Shown here: positions 23,901 to 35,800 of the stretch, in pieces
How positions within the stretch are numbered: position 1 is the first letter of the stretch
Layout: each line of letters starts with the position of its first letter
Assembly: GCA_009667805.1 (NCBI GenBank)
Contig: CM019070.1
Span: forward strand, 58,222,735 to 58,286,734
DNA length: 64,000 nt
Direction of reading: 5' to 3'
Source: Leptobrachium leishanense
Lineage: Eukaryota > Chordata > Amphibia > Anura > Megophryidae
Position numbers and translations under genes: made by a program
The notes under the pieces: generated by a model
The model's input: only the letters and a program-made list of their open reading frames with translations
Told to the model about the DNA's origin: nothing
The model's database searches: none

Positions 23901-26857
23901 CAGAGGAAGAGCAGGGGGAGGGCACAAGTGTGTTATCTTCCATTGTTCTCCAGGTACCCTTTCGCACTCTATATATTTGGTTTATATGTTTCATTAAAGT
24001 CTATTTTACCCAGCACTGAGTCCTGTCTCCTGTTCAGGAATGCTAGAACTATGCTTTTATTTTACCCGTCGTAGGGCAGTATTACATAGTTGGTGCTAAC
24101 TTAACCAGAGCTGTTGTAAACTTACCAGAGCCATTATAGTCTATGGAGTTGTTAAGTTTACATCAGCTCTGGTTAAGTTAGCACAAACTTTGTAATACTG
24201 CCCCTAATGTTTTGGCTAAGGACTGGAGAAAGCATAAAAGATTGCTGGTGGGAGAATGGATGTACTGCAAATGGGTTAAGCTACTGGGTTAAGCCAGTTA
24301 AACTACTGAGATCTGTTACAAGGGTGATTAAAATCCAATCTGATTATCGCAATGAAGAGAATTGTTAAATATAGATTATTGTTATAGTATTCTTGTTACC
24401 TATAGTCCTCTTTTTCTTTGTGTCCCACTCCCTGAAAAATGTGAAAATCTCAATAAACATTACATTAAAAAGGAAATCCAATCTGATACTCGTCGTACAC
24501 ATCTTCTGGAGCTGTGTACATATCCTGTGATTATTGCTCCTCTACCCGATCTCTTCTGGCTACCCTAACAGATTGGTGATCAGTCCACTGTGAATGTCAT
24601 GGCCTACCAGGAATATTCAATCTCAATAATTCATTTTAACATGCATGTATCTTGTGTACTACCACTTTTTTAAGGATAAAAATCATCAGCCTTGGTTATT
24701 TTATATTTTTCGTCCTCCGGTTAATGTTTTCCCCTAGTTTACCATACACCAACTAGGAGCCTGCTATAATTAAAAGCCGTTGGCAGTGTGGTCCTGTGGC
24801 ACTGGAGGTTCCTAGATAGAGGTGATGGTTTTGCACAGAAACATAACCTCCTCCCAAAATTAGAGGTTTACAGAGATATTAATAGATTATTAAATTCATT
24901 TACGTGTCACACATAGTGGTCATGGGATGTGCCAAAACTTAAAATGTTATCACTTACAGAAGATAATGCTTGCATATACATAATGGATGCTTTTGAGCTT
25001 TGAGAACTGTTGACTAAAAACATACACCCTTCTGCCAAGTTTCCAGTCTGAGGGTCGATCATACATTCTCCATCTGTGCAGGAACGTTCCTTACAAACGT
25101 ACATACCAGAAACTTCAGATGAACATCTAGAACAAATGATACAAAACTTTAAAAAATTAGGACTGGAACTGGAAGATTTGTATTATGCTCTTTCACCACG
25201 AACACGATGTGATTAAGGTGCTCGTCCATGCATTTTAGTATATCAAGACTTGAATCCTTTAACTAGCTCTCTATTGGATGAGAAAACACATGCATTGCTC
25301 CCTTGCAAGCTGTAATGAATGCTGATGCCAGGTTAAATTTCTCACCCGCCGCTTCTCACATACCTCCCACCCCTATGTCAGTCCCCCCATGGACGTCCTG
25401 TAACTTTCAGAAAACAATTTAAAATAACGTACAGAGTTGTCAATAACTTGACTCCTCCTTACATGTCTTCCATACTTCTCAAGTACATCCCTTGTAAAGC
25501 ATTCTGGTCTGCGGGAGACCTCAAACTGTTCCCTGTTTCCACCTGCACCGCTAACTTGCACCTCTAAGATTTCTCAAGAGTGAAATGACCTACCTCTCAG
25601 TATCAGACTCTCCCCCACTCTTCAGTCCTTCAAAAATTCCTACAAAACCCAATCTTTTTGATTAGCACATCACATTCCTGTCTAATTCCCCTTTTCACTT
25701 ACTCTTCAAACATCATTAGAAGTTTCAAACCTTGTTTCACCTCCATACCCGTCACCATTACTGGTACAAGCACTAGTATTAGAAGTCTCCTCACTAAAAT
25801 GAAAACAACTCCTCTTGTGCTCCTCCACCTCATCTCCTCTAGACTGGAAGCTCATATGAGCAGAGCCCACTACACCAGGGTTGTCAAACTCTGGTTCCCC
25901 AAATGTTTCTGAACTACAACTCCCTCAATTCCCTGGCCATCTAGTACATTGAAGGAATTTTGTGGGAATTATATGCATCAACATCTGGGGGGGGGCGCTT
26001 GAGTTTCACAGCTCTACTCTACACATTTCATCTCCTAGTTTGTTTGGTTGACCCCCAATTGACCCTAGTTGACCCCCAATTCTTCTTATAAAGCGCTGTT
26101 GAAACTGTTGGTGCCATATAAATGATGGTAATAATATTAAAAGAATTAGAGGATCCTGGATCATTCCCTGCTCTGTACAGAGTTCACCGTACATGCTGCA
26201 AAGCTTACGCATTATATGCAATTTTTATAAAGCTCAGAAGATATGTTAATGGAAGTGGCTTATCTAAATTACTCTTAAACTGCTCCCGAAGTAAATAAAT
26301 AGTAATTAAAGTGTAATTACAAATGGTACGGGTAACACGCAACCAATATACTATTTATCATACTGCATGTACAACTTATGGTGCATCTATTTAGGCGAGT
26401 AAATCGCTTCCTCAGTCGGCAAAAAGAATCTTCTTTTTGCCGACTGAGGAAGCGATTTACTCGCGAAACGCGTCTTGGCGTTATTTTATTTGTTATTAAT
26501 TGTTTTTATTGGAATAAATCGTTATCAATGATCCTGCTGCTGCACTTTATTCCTTAAGGGAAACATCTTGGATAAAGACCTAAGAGGGGAGTCCGGTACC
26601 TCCTTAATATACCGGTGGCTTACAATATCGAGTGTCTGATCTGAGACACATCAACACGTGAGTTGATCCTCTATATGTTTTGTGGGGGGCTTATTTAAAG
26701 CAAGTTACACTATGTGCCATATTTTCTAGTTTTTGAGGGTTGAAGAACAACGTTTGTGAGAAGTAAGGACAAGAATAATAACTTCCCCCTACTCTGGAAA
26801 AAAAAATCTTTTCTTCACTCTATAGAGGGAAGCGCAAAAACTCTTCACATTTTTCTG

Positions 26858-26894
<37 letters not shown>

Positions 26895-29800
26895 GTATTA
26901 CACTATGATGTATCTTTCAGTTTCTCCTTTTGAGAACCGCTACTCGAGTAAGCCGTGTACAGGATTTATCATGCATAGCAGTATTTACATATTTGATTTC
27001 TATATTATCATTTGATGAACACATATAATCGCACCTTTGTAACCACTAGAGTCCGTTCCGCTGGAGGTTTTTTTCTTTTTCACGTTGTATTATATTGAAT
27101 GGTTTGCGTTTTGAGTGTGTTTTTGCTGTTTGTATATTATCTGTTCAGTGAAAGTTGTTTTGGGATATATTTGCACACCCACACTATAGCCACATGCTAT
27201 TCACCTTCCGTTATTTTCAGCGCTCTCAGAGTTCCTTAGCTGTATATTGTACTAAAAATTAAAAAAAAAATACCTGGTTGCCTTTATCTGATTCTCAACT
27301 GAAACATAAAATGGTTCTTCATAATTGTATTCATCAAATACACCCCATCGAAGATGAGCCCACTCGTGGACAAAAACTTTTCCTGCAAAGAAAAAACAAA
27401 ATAATAAGTAATATTATTCTCTCCATGTCATAAGAGTGACAGATATTACTATAACCAAGAGTCATAATCACTGTCAAAATAAACTCAATATTTAGAAGCT
27501 TGTAACTTCTTCAATGACATAAAAAGCCCCAATAAATGATTACGGATAGCTCATCACAGCACAAATAGTTGTAGATGCAAATAGCGAACAACAGCTGAGC
27601 GTGTTTAGGGTCATGGGTTCCTCATTCTTAGATGGCGTCTAAATGTTCATATTCTACTTGGTATTTCACAAGACTGACCTGCACCTGGATGCAGCTGTGA
27701 AGCAAAGGTGTGTTTCAGTGATCTGAGGTGCGGTGTTGAGGTCTACATATACCATCTAAAAGCAGAACATCCAGCTTATACATGGCTCTCCTGCATTTGT
27801 TTGCTTGTCTTGCTACTTAAGGTGTGCTGACAATAAAAACCAGAACCTCAGGGTCACTCAGAAACCATGGCCTGCTTAGTGAAGGGACACCAGTGTCACA
27901 AATATGACAGCTGCATACTGCAGTCTAAAGCACATTTCAATGCTATTTAAACACTTAAGATTTCCCACTCACATATTTCTGAGCCTCTTCATTGGCTCAC
28001 GATTATTACCAAAAAAGAGGGGATCAGTTTCAGTAGATTTTCCTGTCGTTTCACTGGGATAGGAACTAGGGAATCTCCAAGTGACAAATAATGTCTGCAG
28101 TATAATTATTCATTTACTACGAGTAACAAGCAAAACTTTCATTGCAGCAGACCATGGTCCCTATTACATAATTAACGCTAGGTAAAGTGACCCTAGCGTG
28201 GGCGACCATATTACATTCCAAACACTAACAGGTTAAGAAAACCATTAGCGATACAGAACATGCGTTTTTCAGCGCGGGGTTACTGTACTTTGCTCTCCCT
28301 ATGCTTAACATGGGGAGCACAAAGAGTTAATTGGCGATAGGATTACAAAGTCCTTACGCTAATTACGTCCCGCTGCGATTAACTCAAAAGCTACCCACAG
28401 CTAGGAGGTGGTGCTAACTGATTCTGCTTCTGCAGAATCAGTCAGCACCAGCTTAAAATCCCCCCAAAAATCACACTCCACTCTCGTCCCGCAGCGAGAA
28501 CGGCGGCCCATTCCACTGCTGCAGGCTGCTGGGAGCAGAGGGAGACTGGGGAAAGAAGTCCCCCAGTCTCCCTTCACGATCACTCCGCCGACCTGCTGTG
28601 ACGTCCTCTGCTCCTGCGGCACTGCCTGCGAGGTCTGGGCACCTGGCGGCGTCGCTGGCTGGTCGGGTGCCAAGAACACTAGCTGGCAGATCGGCGTCTG
28701 AAGGGGCGGAGCCTAGCGTGATGACGCGGGGCCGACGGCCTTAAATACAGGGCGCGAGTCTTTGCTCGTCGCCCTGACGTGGAGTCGCCAGCTGACTTTG
28801 AGTCTGTCTCTACCTACTTTGATTATTGTTGCTGATCGCTTGCTGTACGAGGACCTTGCTTTATTGATTGACCCAGATTCCCAATTGACAATTCTTACGC
28901 TTAACCCCTGCATTGTTTGTTTGTTTTTTCATGCTTACGCTTCACCGCATGTTTTCTCTTAGGAGATCTGCCCTTCAGGTTGCTCGCTTCATCAACCTCA
29001 CGATCTGCCTAACTAGTACTGTGTCTGGGTGCACCATACCATATATTTTCTCTATATGGGGGTCTGTCTTTCAATGTACTAGATCAAACCTAAGTCCTAA
29101 GTGTTTGTGTAACATCTGGTCTAAGTGCAAAGCTAATCGCAAGATCTATGATAGTAGGCCTGCCCTGCAGCTTGCAGAATATAACTGTTAAGTGATCTGT
29201 TTCTAACCAAGTCGCAAGTCAGTATCCTTACTTGTAGGACTGCCCTGCAGGTTGCCAAATGTAGTGAGTGTTTACTCTGTATGGTTCAGATCAAGTATAG
29301 GAGTACTACCTCTGCTAACAATCCTGTACATACTACAATCATTACTGGTACCGATCTGAAACCTACGAATAATCATGCTCATATTGTACAAGGTGTGAAT
29401 CACTGTATCCAGTCTAATCTAGTTAACGTGCTTTCGTTCAGTGGTCTCTTGGACACGAAACCATTTGAGGCTGAGTGGTATCTAGAGTTTTGTATTACCT
29501 CCCTGGCTGGGGATCCTAGGTAGTAACTTCTTTTCTGCTGTCTACGAAATCTGTCCATAAAGATCCAGACAATGCTGATCCGGGGTGAGCGCCATAGCAC
29601 CTGTTACACCTGCAGGATCTCGCGAGAGGCGAGATCCTGCAGGTCATGTGACCAGCAGTCGAAGCCTCAATGGACTCCATGGAGGGGATGCTTGCGGCGG
29701 CACTTAGCGCTGCAATATCGGGCAGGCTGCTTATTTAGCTCCTGCCCCGTAATATGGAACTTAAATGGGGACGCTAAAGAGAAAACTTTAGGCGCAGGTT

Positions 29801-32800
29801 TTCCTCCTTAGCATCCACGTTTTAGCGGGCACTTTGTAATAGTGCCCCATGTGTTCAACCGATTTAATGCTGGCACGCCAAAAACATATTACACAGAATA
29901 AGCCAGAGCTCTAATTTAGGGCAGATATCTGATTCAATGGGTTGCATGCATCGTCACATTCATATGCACAAAATCATTCAAACATCCTGAACCTAAACCT
30001 TGAGTGTAAACTTACAATCAAAATTTACACAATCCAGGCTTTTATGGTTCGGGTGGAAATTTATTTTATCCTTAAACATCACTATCAATTTAAAAAGATG
30101 ACACTAAAGGTTGTGTAACATATTGCATCATCAAATAGTCGCATCATGGTGTTATGTGTAAATAGAGTTGAAGAAAAAATCTTCTGATAATAAATTCAAT
30201 AAATCCTCACCTTGTGGACCGTAGATAGGAAGCAGACTGTCATCTGTTAAGAAATCTGGTGTGAAGTGAATATATTTCCCTTCTTTTCCACATCCTTCAT
30301 ACTGCAATGTGTAAGGGTCATTTCCAAAATTGAAATTGGGATTGGCAACAATTACACTTGCCTACAAAAGGAAGCATTGTGTTTAACAAAGAGCTCACTG
30401 TCATTAAAACTATATATTGAAACATTCACTTAAAGGAACATTCTAATCCAGGGCTGTCAAACTCCAGTCCCCAAGATGTTTCTGAACTACAACTCCCATG
30501 ATTCCATGGCCATCTATTTCATTGAAAGACTTCTGAAAAAACTCCTCTTGACTGCACCCCGGTCCCCCCTTCTGTTTTTAGCTTAGAACATGGGTCAGCA
30601 ACTTTGGCCATCCAGATGTTTTGGACCTACATCTCCCATGATGCTCAGTTACTCATTAGGTTAGTAGAGAATCATTGGAAATGTATTTCCGAAACAAATG
30701 GAGGGCCAGAGTTGCCGGGAACGTGTCAAAATGTACCTTTATTGCAGAAATGGAGTCTCTTCTCTTCCATTTTGTGTTTTGTTTTTAATATCTTGCATTT
30801 ATTACTTTGTATTTCTGTAACAACTTTAAAATGTCAATGTTCTTGAACCCAGGACATACTTGAAATGAGAGAAATCTCAATGTATCCTTCCTGGTAAAAT
30901 ACTTTTATAAATAAATAAATTTGGACAATATCTGCTGCACGATGCTGAGTGCAAATTCTTTGAGAGGCACTGGCCAATAAGGGGCCCTAATACATTCTTC
31001 ACGCAAAAACGCACGCGCAACGCTTGAATTTTTGCACGAAGCGTTAAACGTTAACGCACGTAAATCAATGCTGGAATTACAATCCTCGTGCATTTTTTAA
31101 TCCGTCAAAAAATATCGCGCGTAAACCGGATGCGCAAAAACGCAGCGCAGCAACGTTGCGCACAGAAATCAGTGTGCGGACTGTTTTTTTCACGCGATTC
31201 AGCCAATCAGAATTATAAGAACCACAATTGTCTCACGTTAAGTTTTTGCGCCTGTCAAAGTCAATCTGCGCATATATGCTGCATCAATAAAAAAAGCACG
31301 CACAACTTCTCCATTTTATTGGTTTGGTATGTGTAGAATGTGTAACTATACTTTGCTGCGTATATTTTTGGGCTGTTGTATTTGGTTTCGGTCAGGTTGA
31401 TAGAATTTGCCATTAACACCAGCTTTTAGGAGTTGCTAAAATTATGCGCGCAAAGGCTGTGCATTACAAACTGCACATAGATTGTAATACCATCCGCGTA
31501 CCATTGCACAAACGTATTTGCGCTCACAATGTTAAGTATAGGACGCGCAACGAAGTTCGCGCAGGTTCACCCGCGGTAGACGTATACGCGCGTTTGTTGC
31601 GCTGACATTGTAATACGATGTTCTGCGCAAAGGGTTTTGCCCCTCGCGTTAATGCGCGAATAATGTAATAGGGCCCAAGATCTGCACAAAGCTGTTCGTA
31701 ACCAGGAAGGCAGTCCAGTCCCAGCATGAGCATACTGACAGCCTTCTTTGTGCTTTGGAAGGCAGTCACTGCCCTCAGAGAGAGTCACAGGGTTTGGGAA
31801 GAATGAGGACATCTAATACAACGTGATCAATTAATCAAGTATATTGGGTCATGAATTATACCTTTCTTGTATTATGTATAATTTATTAATTGCATCTTAT
31901 CCCCAAAGTTGACCTGTGAAATTGTTACAAACGGTTCTCTCAATGTCTGAATATAAATTGTAAAAACAAACGTTCTTTATACAGCACCAGTTATTCTTTC
32001 CAGCTTAGAGGTTGCTTTAAATGTAATGAATCCATTCAGGTTTCAATGCATTAATATTTAGAATGGTGACAGAAAAATAAATCTTTGTGTCCTATTATGT
32101 TTAGCTAGATTCATTGTCATAATGTGAGCTTCTTGCTCAATTCTCACGAAGCTTTGAAGTTTCGTTTCTCAAAAGATCCCATTAAAAAGCTCCCACTGAC
32201 GCTCATCTTTTTTATTACCTTAGAAAACGTAACTGCAATTACTTTTCAGTATGCACATGCCATATATTTTTTTTATATACGTTTGCACCCATAGCAGGTC
32301 TATTCAAAGAAAGGTGAACCTCAGGAGAATGACTGGAGAAGTGAAAATGCGAGGTCAAAATAGGTCAATTCTCCCATTTATCTCACTTTCCAAAACGGCT
32401 ATTCAGTCTAGATTGTGCTCTTCTCCTGCCAGTTCTCCTGAGTTTCACCTTTCTCTGATTAACCCTGTAAGTTTTTGGTATGTTAGGGACAAACAGTTAT
32501 AAAATGTTTGAAATCCGGACCAGTTTTGACCTTTGCAGGTCTATTGACAAGAAGTAATGGTGGGACCCAAACACTCAAGTCCAGAGATGTCAAACTACGA
32601 CCCACAGGTGTTGCTGGCCTACAGTTCCCATAAATCTTTTAATTATTTTACTATTATTATATTTCATTTATATAGTGCCAGCATATTCCGCAGCGCTGAA
32701 CAATGATCACAATATAGACAGGGTTACATTGAGACTGAACACCATTTTGACAAACCAGTACAAGAGAAAACGAGGGTCCTATTCCTGTGGGAACTTACAC

Positions 32801-35800
32801 TCTAGAAGGGTTGGGGGTGGAAACAGGAGGAGAGGACTGCAAGGTGAGATTGAGGGACTGGTTGGGGCAGGGAGGTATATTAGTGAGTCGGGTGGTAGGC
32901 TTGCCTGAATAGGAATGTCTTAGAGCGTTTGACGGAAGGGAAACTAGGGGAAAGTCTGACAGTACGAGGGAGAGCGTTCCAGAAGATGCTCGTGAGGAAT
33001 CCTGCAGTCTATCATGGGAAGAGGTTATGCGGGGAGAAGCTTGGCGCAGGTCACTGTTTGATCTTAGTGAGCGGGCTGAATGCAACTGATCGCCAAAGAA
33101 TTATGGGAGTTTCAGTTCAGCAACATCTGAGGGGCCGGAGTTTGACAGTCCTGCTATAGTCCATTTAAGACCACAACTCCCGAAAACCAGGTTGCCTTCC
33201 ATTTGTCTACTTGGTGCAAAGAGAGGCACCTTTAACCATAACCTGCCGATGGAGAGGAATGTATTTCCAAGTGTACACACATATAGTGCTGGCATAATAC
33301 CTCGCTTCAAGCCTCACTGTGAGAGAGAGCGAGAAGAGTGTGCACCAGGAAAGGCTTTCCACTATCCTTAATCCGCCACCATCTAGGTCACAAAGGAAAA
33401 AAATGAGATTACTAGTTATGGTTTTCAGAGATTGCCTTTAATTGTCACCATAAACTACTTGTACGCATAGGAATTACCATTGCCTAAAAATCATTTGTAA
33501 AATCCATATTTTTACCTTGTCATATACTTCATGCTTTGGTTTGCCATAATTGCGTGGTTGCCAGGTGTTTGGTATAAGGATCTTCACCTCGCTAAAATAA
33601 AATCTTCTTTTCGTTGCATTGAATAAGAAAAATGACGCATCCGCGACCATTTTCTGAAAACAATTAAAAGCTTATTCGATGATATTAAATATTAGTTTAA
33701 AGCATTATAACATCTGCAGCAAAATAAGTTACTTTAAAAGTGAGATTCTGTGAAATGCGTACATAATGCATCGAGGAGACCTTTATAATGTCAGTTCAGA
33801 GAGTACTACGCCACCACGATCCAATGAATACGAGAAACGGAGCACATCCTAAAGTTATTGAAAGAGACATCGGTGTTTGCTGAAGTTGCAAACAGGGACA
33901 GGAGAAGCTTCACTTCGAATAATTCCGTGTTTCATTTTTGTGCAAATGAATGTAAAGGGTGATTCACATAAACCCAAAACGAAGTTTTGTTATAGATCTT
34001 GAACAAATGAATAGAAATGAACGAGTTTCAGAAAACACACCTCTTCTTATTTTAAGCCCATCACAGAAAGTTCCAGAAGGGGCCAGCATTTTCAGTTAGG
34101 TAAAAGTCGATGCAGTGTTGCATGTTGTTGCCAATAATCTCAATATTGTTTTGTTAAGGTCTTGGATCTCGTTCCCGTCAGACCAGCATGGCCATAGGCT
34201 TGTCAAAATGACATTGTCCTCCACAAAATTCTGGATTGTGTCCGTTGACTCACATAATTTTTTAAGAGAAATGATTTTACCAGGAAGGATACATTGAGAT
34301 TTCTTTCGTTTTCAAGTATGTCCTGGGTGGTGAGTATGTACCGTTAGATGTCTTGCCCAAGGACACTTACTGGAGAGGTTGCTCGCTGGGATCGAACCCA
34401 TGTCTCCACAGGCTCTCTCCATGCAGAGCAGTGATGTTACCTCTACTCCACCCAGCCGGTACTTGTGGGCCAGTAACCCAATAGGTTCACAAAATAAACA
34501 CTTGGGTATACCCTGCTGTATCTTCACAGACACTAAACTTATTATCACTCCCAGTACACTCCTGAGGATGCCACTCTGTAGGTGAAACACGTAGAGTGAT
34601 AAGTGATTTTTAAATCTCTTTTTCTGATTTTGGTCTCCTATAGTAATAGTGTTACTTTCAGAGAGGACTGATCTGAAGCATTTCTAGTCACTTTCTTTGT
34701 ATATGTCCAATTCAGGTGGACTAGCTACTTTGTATGCAAGATCTTCTCACTATGCTACCGCTCTTATTATAATAGTATAGTAACCTTTCCTATGTATCGT
34801 GAACCCACGAAGGTTCAGATTCCTACTGTGTCAGGATAATTTTGCGCTAGTTTCAGAACATTTTGTCTCCCAGCCATAGGGGAACCTTTTGAGTTTTTTA
34901 CCTGTCATGTCCTTTATCGGGTTGTGTCTGCCTGAGTTAAGGCTAGGGTCAGACGAACGCAGTTTTAACGTGCGTTTAGCCACACGAAATCACGGCCGTG
35001 CTAGCAGCAAATGACGTCCAATGCCGGGGAACATACGATGAACGGCCGAACGAAAGTTCGTCCGTGCAACGCAAGTGGCAAACGAACGCATTTTTTCGAG
35101 AACGTCAAACCGCTACTACTGACGTACAGAGTGCGCTGCGGCCGCATAGCGGCGTGTTTGCGTGATTGGGAGACGTCAGACGCTGCTCATGTCCGGCTAA
35201 CATAACGTCCAGACGCAAAAAGGGTTTTATTGATGATCCGTACAAAATCACGGACGAAAATGTGCATCGTATGACCGCTATCGCGTATTCCGTGACAAAA
35301 TACGTCCATTCGTTCGAACGCACTTTTTCACGGACAACGCGAAAAATGCGTTCGTCTGATCCTAGCCTAAGGCAGCAGGTTCTCTTACAGGGTTATTCAA
35401 AGAGCAGTGAATGACTGGAGAATTGGAAATTCTAAGTCAAATTAGCCGATTTGGAAAGTGAGATGAATGGGAGAATTTTTCTGATTTTGACCTAGAATTT
35501 TCCATTCTCCAGTCATTCTCCTGCTTTTCACCTCTCTTTGAATAACCCTGTTAGTGGCAATTTATTAAAAGTTAAGTTTTAATTATATCCACCATATCGT
35601 GCTTCTAAGCTGTTTGGTAGGACCAGGGTTACCCCCCCCCCCCGTGATATTTTGACCACGATATTGGTTTATTTCTAGTAAGATGGGAATCTACGAGCTC
35701 TACCCATTGACCTGAAACCATAGCTGTATTGTATTAATTTGTTTATATATATAAAAAGCTGGATATGCTATGTCGAATTATCGTATATATTTTTGTAATC

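Noticed and set aside
28401..28701. Open frames on both strands (92 and 97 codons)
   Set aside because: GC-rich part of a MITE plus LTR; the overlap on both strands is a composition effect.
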